A stretch of 64,000 bases of DNA from Streptomyces venezuelae. GTDB taxonomy: Bacteria > Actinomycetota > Actinomycetes > Streptomycetales > Streptomycetaceae. The first letter of the stretch is position 1. The number at the start of each line of letters is the position of its first letter. This document shows positions 58,306-64,000 of this stretch, piece by piece. The stretch covers positions 186,001-250,000 of the forward strand of contig NZ_CP029193.1 of assembly GCF_008642355.1 (NCBI RefSeq), given 5' to 3'. The translations under genes and the position numbers were made by a program. The notes under the pieces were generated by a model, which saw nothing but the letters and a program-made list of their open reading frames with translations, did not search any database and was not told the DNA's origin.

Positions 58306-59187
58306 CTACGGGCACTCGGCGAGGGCGCACGTGAGGAAGGTCCGGGCGGCCGGTGACTGCTCGGCCCTGCGGCTCACCAGCGCGATGCGCAGGGTCGTCC
58401 GGGGCTCGATGTCCAGGACCAGCGCGCCGGCACGCTCGGCGGCCGTGCGCCAGGACTCCGTGACGACGGCGAGGCCGACCCCGGCGAGGACCAGCGGCAG
58501 GATCGCCACGCGGTGCTCGGTCTCCGCGGCGACGGCGAAGTCGATGCCGCGCTCGCGGAGACCGTCGACGTAGGCGCGCATGCCGGTGCCCCGCTGCCCG
58601 ACGATCAGCCGATGACCCGCCAACTCCTCGCGGGCCACCGGGCGGCCCACGGGGAAGGGCCCGTCGGGCGGGGTGACCAGGACGAAGCGCTGCTCGCCCA
58701 CGTCGTGCGAGAGCACCGCCTTGTCGGCGAGGGGGCCGGACGTCGCGAGGAGGCCCAGTTCGGCGGCGCCGGTGCGGACCATGTCGATGACGTCGCGCGA
58801 GGTGAACGCCGCCCGGATGTTGACGGACACGCCGGGGTGGCGGCCGGTGAAACGGCGGATCATCGTGGTGAGGGGTTCCACCGCCTGGGAGGGCATGGCG
58901 GCGATGTCGAGCCGGCCCTCGCGCAGTTCGTGCACCGCGGCGACGCTGGCACGGGCCGTGGCCAGGCTGCGTACGGCCGCACGGGCGGGTTCGATCAGCG
59001 CCGTGCCCGCCTCGGTGAGCACGGCGCGGCGGCCGATGCGGTGGAACAGGCTGCTGCCGAGGTCCCGTTCCAGCGCACGGACCGCCTGGGACAGCGACGG
59101 CTGGGAGAGGTAGAGGGCCGACGCCGCCCGATTGAAACCGCCGTGGTCGACGATCGCGAGGAAGTACTCCAGCTGACGAACATCCAT
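58306..59187 (-). CDS. LysR family transcriptional regulator
   Basis: A 293-residue regulator. Residues 1-60 form the LysR winged helix (MDVRQLEYFLAIVDHGGFNRAASALYLSQPSLSQAVRALERDLGSSLFHR). The rest is a periplasmic-binding-protein-like effector domain, with ELGLLATSGPLADKAV and GVGLAVVTESW. It lies 95 bases upstream of and in the same orientation as the dehydrogenase and DctA genes. It should activate them in the presence of a dicarboxylate or tartrate. Confidence 0.92.
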   Translation of the reverse strand: MDVRQLEYFLAIVDHGGFNRAASALYLSQPSLSQAVRALERDLGSSLFHRIGRRAVLTEAGTALIEPARAAVRSLATARASVAAVHELREGRLDIAAMPSQAVEPLTTMIRRFTGRHPGVSVNIRAAFTSRDVIDMVRTGAAELGLLATSGPLADKAVLSHDVGEQRFVLVTPPDGPFPVGRPVAREELAGHRLIVGQRGTGMRAYVDGLRERGIDFAVAAETEHRVAILPLVLAGVGLAVVTESWRTAAERAGALVLDIEPRTTLRIALVSRRAEQSPAARTFLTCALAECP

Positions 59188-59258
59188 GCGCCCATCCTCG
59201 CGCCGGTGTCACGGCGGCACGGGTACGAGGTTCCGTGCGGAGTCGGGCCGGTCAGGTG

Positions 59259-59954
59259 TCAGTCCCGGTCGACGTGCTCCCGGACGATCTTGCGGTTGGC
59301 CGCGTCGATGTCGTACGTCGTCTTGTTCCAGTCGTCGGTCGTGACGACGTCGACGGACCACAGCACCGTGTCGCCCTTGTCGGAGTCGTCGAGCTCCACC
59401 GAGGTGACGGTGCCCTTCTTCTTGTCCGTGGCGGTCTGCGCGGCCTGCTGCGCGGTGACGGTCGCCTTCTTCAGCCAGTCCGCGAGCTCGCGCTTGTCGT
59501 CCTGGTCCTGGTCGTTGTCGGCCCGCGCCTGCCCGGCCTTGCCGGTGACCGCGTCGACGTCGACGTCGTGGGTGGCGCCGTCCGCGGTCGCCACCTCGGC
59601 CTTCCAGACCGGTTTGTCCGGCGTGCCCTTGAGCTCGATGGAGACGGGCTTCGCCTTGTCGACCGTCGCGATCGCCGCGTCCAGCGCCTTGTCGTAGCCG
59701 ACCTTGGCCTTCGGGACGAGTTCCTTGCGCTCGCGTTGGTCGTCCGTGAGGCCGCCCCCGTCGGACGACGGGGAGGACGAGGGCGAGGCCGCCCGCCCGG
59801 CCGTGGAGGTGTCGGTCTGCGTGTTGTCGCCGTCGTCGTTGCCGCAGCCGACGAGCAGCGCTCCTGCCGCGGCGGCGACACAGATGAGGCCCGTGCTCCG
59901 GGTGCGCGCGGGGCGACCGCGCCGGACGGCGGTTGCGTTTCGTTTTGTGACCAT
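59259..59954 (-). CDS. PepSY-domain lipoprotein
   Basis: A 231-residue precursor with a lipoprotein signal (LICVAAAAGALLVGC, lipidated Cys near residue 37), a Ser/Gly-rich linker and two PepSY-like repeats: KVGYDKALDAAIATVDKAKPVSIELKGTPDKPVWKAEVATADGATHDVDVDAVTGKAG and a second with VTAQQAAQTATDKKKGTVTSVELDDSDKGDTVLWSVDVVTTDDWNKTTYDIDAANRKIV. PepSY domains often inhibit or bind peptidases at the cell surface. The gene stands alone, divergent from the gene pair at 60343. Confidence 0.9.
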   Translation of the reverse strand: MVTKRNATAVRRGRPARTRSTGLICVAAAAGALLVGCGNDDGDNTQTDTSTAGRAASPSSSPSSDGGGLTDDQRERKELVPKAKVGYDKALDAAIATVDKAKPVSIELKGTPDKPVWKAEVATADGATHDVDVDAVTGKAGQARADNDQDQDDKRELADWLKKATVTAQQAAQTATDKKKGTVTSVELDDSDKGDTVLWSVDVVTTDDWNKTTYDIDAANRKIVREHVDRD

Positions 59955-60342
59955 ATGGCCACGTTAAGCGACTCGGCCGTCCGCCACCTGCGGAGGCCGT
60001 CCACGTACCGCCTCGTCGTGTGGGCGCGTGCCGAGACTGGCGAGGACTCACCCCGCTCTGCAGTTCGACGCCGCCCGGACGCCGCCCCGGCGACCGAGCG
60101 AGCGACGGCCCTGCCCCGGCCCTTTGCGGGTCCAGGGCGGGCCATTTCGGCCCGGGGAGCGGGCCGTCTCCGTACGTCACGCGAGGTAAAACACCGGTCG
60201 AGGATGGAATTTCGGCCGACATCGCGGCCCGAATAAACGTTACGGCCGCCCCAGGGGCAGGTGATGGGCACCATGAGTGAATCGGAGCCGGATGGGCGCA
60301 TTGCCTCGGGGGTAGGCAGTGACCACGACTGAAGGGGAGACC
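59955..60342. other. Divergent intergenic region
   Basis: This 388-base stretch separates the PepSY lipoprotein and the 160-residue gene. It contains an A/T-richer part (about 60185-60245, AGGTAAAACACC and GAATAAACGTTACGG) that may hold the promoter of the plus-strand pair, and a GGGCC-ATTTC-GGCCC dyad near 60140. No gene is apparent. I could not assign a sigma factor. Confidence 0.4.
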
Positions 60343-60825
60343 ATGTCTTTCAAGAACATCTTCGAGGGTGGCGGAAGTGAAGCCCGGTCCGCCGAGGAGT
60401 CTGCTCAAAAGGTGTCCCAAAACATCCCGGGGGCCCGGCCCGAACGGGAAGGGGTCGACCCGGAACTGTACGACGGAATTCCGGAGGTCGAGCGCGACCC
60501 GAAAATCGTGCGTGAGACATCGCCGGAGGCGCTCCGCATCATGGACGGCTTCCTCTCCCCGCTGTTCCGAAGGACCGGTTCGGCAGCCGCCGAACAGCGG
60601 GCCACCTGCGAGGATCCCGCGTCGACGAGCAGTATGGCGTCCTCGGCCGAGGGCGAGACGTCCAAGAAGGTTAAGGCGGAGATCAAGGACGAGGACCGGC
60701 CGGGCGTCAAGGCCGAGGACCTGCAGAGGATGAGCGACGAAGAGATGGAGGAAATGCGCAGGAAGAACGCCGAAGCGGCCGCGAAAGTCGAAAGGACCGA
60801 CAGCACGCCGACCGAAGGTGCGTGA
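60343..60825 (+). CDS. Small highly charged helical protein paired with the propeller fusion
   Basis: A 160-residue protein from ATG 60343 (MSFKNIFEGGG), preceded by GAAGGGGAGA. An in-frame GTG at 60319 has a weaker site. It is rich in Glu, Lys, Arg and Ala: early part EESAQKVSQNIPGARPEREGVDPELYDGIPEVERDP, then EALRIMDGFLSPLFRR, a Ser/Thr stretch, and a probable coiled C-terminal helix (RMSDEEMEEMRRKNAEAAAKVER). No signal peptide, membrane segment or known domain is present. The following gene starts 44 bases later, so it is likely a partner or chaperone of that large protein. Confidence 0.72.
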   Translation: MSFKNIFEGGGSEARSAEESAQKVSQNIPGARPEREGVDPELYDGIPEVERDPKIVRETSPEALRIMDGFLSPLFRRTGSAAAEQRATCEDPASTSSMASSAEGETSKKVKAEIKDEDRPGVKAEDLQRMSDEEMEEMRRKNAEAAAKVERTDSTPTEGA

Positions 60826-60869
60826 CTTTCACATCGTTGAGTTCCGCGGGAAAGGGAGAGCCCAAGGAT

Positions 60870-62804
60870 ATGGCCGAAGCCAAAAAGAACAACGTGAGCA
60901 CGGCTCATCTCGGCGAACGGTACATGCGCCACCCGTTGACCGGCCGAAATCTGAAAGAACTTGACGTCGCCACAAAGGCCCCCGCGATCCTGGAGCGGGA
61001 CGGGGAGAAATTGAAGAGGAGGGCCGAGAGGAAAAATCCGGACGGTACGGACCGGTATGTCCACCCCACCGGGTTCTCCCTGAACAAGGGGCGCTTCCAG
61101 GAATTCCCCGAGGCGGAGGCCACGGCGCACGAGCGTGGCTGGACGGCCTACATGACGGTCGGTGTGCCGCTCGTCGAGGAGCGGGCCGACATCGCACAGC
61201 CCCCTCCTGACGTCATCTCCAAGCAGACGTACGTGAACCGGACCGACCCCGTCCCCACGAAGTGGTCGCACACGGTCGAGTTCTCGATCTCCAACACGAT
61301 CAGCTGGTCGCTCCAGGGGCAGGTGCAGCTCACCTTCGGCGCGAAGGTCACCGCCTCGCTCCAGCAGCAACTGCAGAAGAGCATGGCGGCCAACCAGTCT
61401 CAGAAGACCACCCTCAAGAACAGCAAGGACAACCAGGGCGTCGACTCCGAGTCGCAGTCACAGTCGACCAGTACGACGACGGCCACGAGCACCGCCACCG
61501 GCACCGGCGAGCTGTCGGCGCAACTGATGCTGGGGATCACCGCGTCGGTCAGCGGCTCGCTGACCACCGCGTTCAAGACGTCGTCCACGCTGAGCGGTGA
61601 GGTCGGCAGCCGGGTGGACGTCCTGGCCACGCAGCGGCGCCAGGTGCGCAGGTTCGACTACGCATTCCCCGTCTCCTTCGGCGGGTGGGTCGCGCTCTCT
61701 TACCCCGAGCCGGTGGAGGTCAAAGAGACGCGCCCGGACGGCCCGCAGGCCAAGGAGCCGGCCTACGCGCAGGTCATCGCCTGGAAGCTCGGCGAGACCG
61801 GCGGAGCCCAGGACACCTTCGACCTGACGGACGAGGGCAGGCCGTTCCTGCAGCGGGGGGAAGCTGAGCTCGTCTCCACTCTCGCCGGGGTCCATGAAGT
61901 CTTCGAGCTGGAGAAACTCGAGTTCGACGGCAAGCTGCACCCTCTGCACAAGGCCTCCGGTGCGGCACAGGGAAGTTCTCGCAAGCCTCCCGTCACGCTC
62001 GCCGAAGGACTGGGCACGGCGGACGGCCTCGCGCTGGACCGGGCGAACCGGAAGGCGTACGTCACCGACCGGTACAACGGCGGCAGGCTGCTGAAGGTGG
62101 ACCTCGCCGCCGACGTCCGCGACGGTGCCGGTGACCGCGACGGCATCGAATGGGTCCTGGTGACGCCGGGCCAGGTCAACGACGTGGCGCTGGATCCGGC
62201 GGGCAACCTGGCCTACCTCACCGACTACAGCGGCAAGCGCCTCTTCACGGTGGACCTGACCGACCGCACCGCCCCTCCGGTCGTGGTCGCCGAGGGCATG
62301 CACGCGTACGGCGTGGCCCTGGACCTGCCGGGCCGCCGGGCGTACGTCACCGACGTGGAGAAGGGCGAGTTGATCGAGTACGGCCTGACCGGCCGCCCGG
62401 CGGAGCGGCAGCGCACCTGGAAGGTGCCGAGGGCCGCCGGGGTGGCGCTGGCCGGGGGCAGGGCGTACGTCGGTCAGTACGACCTCGGCGGGCTGTACGA
62501 GGTCGACCTGACGGCGGACGGCGTCACGTCGCGCACCGTGGCCACCGGTCTCGGGTACAGCGTCCGCGTGGCGCTGGACGGCGCGGGCCGCGCGTACGTC
62601 TGCGACTCGGCGGGCGGCAAGGTGCACGAGGTCGTCGTGGCCGACGGCGAGGCCAAGGGACGGCATCGCGTGGTGGCCGACGGCCTGGGCAACGTGAGCG
62701 GCATCGGCTTGGACCGCGACGGCGGCCTGATCCACGTCAGCAATCGGCAGGGCAGGTTGCTGCGGATCTCCGGCGTACTGCCGGGCGCCCCGGCACCGTC
62801 GTAG
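60870..62804 (+). CDS. Large protein joining a possible pore-forming (ETX/aerolysin-like) region to an NHL-like propeller
   Basis: A 644-residue protein from ATG 60870, which follows AAGGAT; a GTG 16 codons upstream is in frame. Residues 1-130 are a soluble lead region. Residues 131-285 alternate polar and hydrophobic residues in long strands (FSISNTISWSLQGQVQLTFGAKVTASLQQQ), then a Ser/Thr/Gln-rich stretch of about 35 residues, then more strands (LSAQLMLGITASVSGSLTTAFK) and YAFPVSFGGWVALSYPEP. That layout resembles ETX/MTX2-type beta-pore formers with a Ser/Thr-rich insertion hairpin. Residues 375-644 form a propeller of about six NHL/SMP-30-like blades (LGTADGLALDRANRKAYVTDR; VNDVALDPAGNLAYLTDY; and so on). 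There is no signal peptide. No homologue is known to me. Confidence 0.75.
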   Translation: MAEAKKNNVSTAHLGERYMRHPLTGRNLKELDVATKAPAILERDGEKLKRRAERKNPDGTDRYVHPTGFSLNKGRFQEFPEAEATAHERGWTAYMTVGVPLVEERADIAQPPPDVISKQTYVNRTDPVPTKWSHTVEFSISNTISWSLQGQVQLTFGAKVTASLQQQLQKSMAANQSQKTTLKNSKDNQGVDSESQSQSTSTTTATSTATGTGELSAQLMLGITASVSGSLTTAFKTSSTLSGEVGSRVDVLATQRRQVRRFDYAFPVSFGGWVALSYPEPVEVKETRPDGPQAKEPAYAQVIAWKLGETGGAQDTFDLTDEGRPFLQRGEAELVSTLAGVHEVFELEKLEFDGKLHPLHKASGAAQGSSRKPPVTLAEGLGTADGLALDRANRKAYVTDRYNGGRLLKVDLAADVRDGAGDRDGIEWVLVTPGQVNDVALDPAGNLAYLTDYSGKRLFTVDLTDRTAPPVVVAEGMHAYGVALDLPGRRAYVTDVEKGELIEYGLTGRPAERQRTWKVPRAAGVALAGGRAYVGQYDLGGLYEVDLTADGVTSRTVATGLGYSVRVALDGAGRAYVCDSAGGKVHEVVVADGEAKGRHRVVADGLGNVSGIGLDRDGGLIHVSNRQGRLLRISGVLPGAPAPS

Positions 62805-62847
62805 CGGGGAGCGGCACCCGCGGGGTCCGGACCGCGCCCCACGGAAG

Positions 62848-62882
62848 CGGTCCCGGGGCCCCCGGCCGGAGCCCCGAGACCG
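62848..62882. terminator. Bidirectional stem-loop between convergent genes
   Basis: CGGTCCCGGGGC (62848-62859) and GCCCCGAGACCG (62871-62882) form a 12-bp stem with one mismatch and an 11-base loop, between the convergent propeller fusion and SecDF genes. Confidence 0.7.
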
Positions 62883-62887
62883 GATTC

Positions 62888-64000
62888 TCAGACGACCGCG
62901 CCGGTCCCCCGCTCCTTCCTCCTGCGCGCCTCCAGAGGGCTGTATCCGTCGGGTGTGTCGCCCGAGCCGCTCGCGCGGGTCGGCCGGGAGGGCGGCGGTG
63001 CCGGGTTGCGGCGTTCGAGTGCGACGGCGATCGGGACGGCCGTGAAGACGGTCGAGGCCATGCCGACCAGGACCCCGGCGATCAGGGCCAGCGAGAAGTC
63101 CGCGAGGGAGTCGCCGCCGAGCACGGCGAGGGCGGTGAGGATGAACAGCGCGCCCATGCCCGTGTTCACGGTCCGCGGCAGCGTCTGCACGACGGCCTGG
63201 TTGGCGGTGGCCTCCAGGTCACCGCGCGGATCGCGGCGGCGCACCTCGCGCACGCGGTCGAAGACGACCACCGTGTCGTTGACCGAGTAGCCGATCACTG
63301 TGAGCAGGGCGGCGAGGAAGACGCTGTCGACGGGCTTGCCGAGCCAGGCGAACAGGCCCACCACCAGCAGCACGTCGTGGACCATCGCCGAGACGGCCGC
63401 CACCGCGAGGGTCCAGCGGAACCGCACGCTCAGGTAGATCAGTTGCGCCGCGACGGCGATACCGAGGGCGATGAGCGCCTTCTGACGCAGTTCGTCTCCG
63501 AGGCTCGGCCCGATCATCTCGTCGCGCTCGACGGTGACCGTGCCGCCGTGTTCCTGGAGGGCCTCCTTGACGCGGTGCTGTTCGGCGTCGGTCAGACGTT
63601 CCGTGCGTACGGAGATGTCGCCGTCCCCCGACTCCTGCACCACCGCGCGCGGGAAGCCCGCGTCGGACACGGCGCCGCGGGCGGTGTCGGCGTCGACGGG
63701 CCTGCTGGTGCTGTACTCGACGAGGCGGCCGCCGGTGAACTCGACGCCGAACTCCAGGCCGCGCAGCGCGATGCCCGCGACCGCCACGACGACCAGCAGG
63801 GCGCTGGCGCCGAGCCAGCGGCGCCGGTGGCGCACCAGGTCCGGTTTGCGGCGTGCCAGCCAGGTGCGGACGCGGCCCGTGGTGGCGATGCCCGTCAGGG
63901 CGGGCCGTTTGCGCACGAAGGGGCGGCTCACGGCGAAGTCGGCGAGGACGCGGGTGATGACCAGGGCCGTGACCATCGAGGCGAGCACGCCGATGGACAG
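62888..64000 (-). CDS. SecDF protein-export subunit, SecD-SecF fusion (5' end outside window)
   Basis: The frame is open to the right edge. The first visible residues (GVLASMVTALVITRVLAD) are the end of a SecD-type membrane domain; after a linker comes a full SecF domain (about 320 residues) with VEFTGGRLVEYS, an extracytoplasmic part, and six membrane segments with IGYSVNDTVVVFDRVREVRR and RTVNTGMGALFILTALAVLGG. This is therefore a fused SecDF, which uses the proton gradient to help pull proteins across the membrane with SecYEG. Separate secD and secF genes are usual in Streptomyces, so this may be a second, fused copy. Confidence 0.9.
   Translation of the reverse strand: MSIGVLASMVTALVITRVLADFAVSRPFVRKRPALTGIATTGRVRTWLARRKPDLVRHRRRWLGASALLVVVAVAGIALRGLEFGVEFTGGRLVEYSTSRPVDADTARGAVSDAGFPRAVVQESGDGDISVRTERLTDAEQHRVKEALQEHGGTVTVERDEMIGPSLGDELRQKALIALGIAVAAQLIYLSVRFRWTLAVAAVSAMVHDVLLVVGLFAWLGKPVDSVFLAALLTVIGYSVNDTVVVFDRVREVRRRDPRGDLEATANQAVVQTLPRTVNTGMGALFILTALAVLGGDSLADFSLALIAGVLVGMASTVFTAVPIAVALERRNPAPPPSRPTRASGSGDTPDGYSPLEARRRKERGTGAVV

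Noticed and set aside
1..64000. CRISPR array, prophage, transposon, tRNA or rRNA genes
   Set aside because: No regularly spaced repeat array, integrase, transposase, tRNA cloverleaf or rRNA-like stretch was seen on either strand.

Overview
This window is a piece of a Streptomyces chromosome, or that of a very close relative. Base composition is very GC-rich with strong third-position GC. It carries a short chaplin gene, a SARP/AfsR-type regulator, many TetR, LuxR, HxlR, PucR and MocR regulators, and several GTG starts. I saw no insertion sequence, prophage block, CRISPR array, rRNA or tRNA gene. About 62 protein genes and one pseudogene are supported; both edges cut a gene (a serine hydrolase on the left, SecDF on the right).

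Layout. 1-3.4 kb: serine hydrolase fragment, an ECF41-type sigma factor and a divergent DHA2 exporter, with two ECF41-like promoters in between. 3.4-4.8 kb: a small unknown gene and a winged-helix protein. 4.8-10.8 kb (minus strand): a compact RiPP operon with exporter, prolyl-oligopeptidase-type peptidase, 42-residue precursor, strong hairpin, B12/radical-SAM C-methyltransferase and DUF5825 partner. The precursor is built as leader-Pro/core-Pro/acidic tail, which recalls the eukaryotic POP macrocyclase substrates. 11-16 kb: MgtC-like protein, then an AtzG-like/amidase/TetR operon divergent from a metallo-beta-lactamase hydrolase across a large inverted repeat. 16-20.6 kb: SARP regulator, two dehalogenase-like enzymes and an HxlR repressor. 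20.6-25.5 kb: MFS exporter, VWA protein, deaminase, RNase H and chaplin. 25.6-31.3 kb: two-component system, LuxR regulator, and DUF3291 protein with its regulator.

31.3-33.8 kb: an ACP/ketosynthase/alpha-beta hydrolase mini-operon. 34-39.2 kb: two tandem secreted beta-propeller proteins, a lipoprotein, a response regulator that has lost its phosphorylation residues, and an unknown protein. 39.4-44.4 kb: PucR regulator followed by an overlapping M20 hydrolase, GNAT acyltransferase and N-acylamino-acid racemase, which looks like a D-to-L amino acid conversion cassette. 44.4-46.2 kb: a decayed acyl-CoA dehydrogenase and a Tat-type M23 peptidase. 46.2-49.9 kb: TIM-barrel and Tm-1-like proteins with a divergent MocR regulator. 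49.9-55.7 kb: ankyrin protein, AraC, STAS, DUF1206, TetR and TerB proteins. 55.7-59.2 kb: LysR regulator, tartrate-dehydrogenase-like enzyme and DctA-type carrier with a LysR box. 59.2-62.8 kb: PepSY lipoprotein, then a pair encoding a small charged protein and a large protein that joins a possible pore-forming region to an NHL-like propeller.

The two best candidates for undescribed biology are the RiPP operon (about 4.8-10.8 kb) and the pore-former-like/propeller pair (60.3-62.8 kb). Functions are inferred from motifs and context only; no database search was possible.
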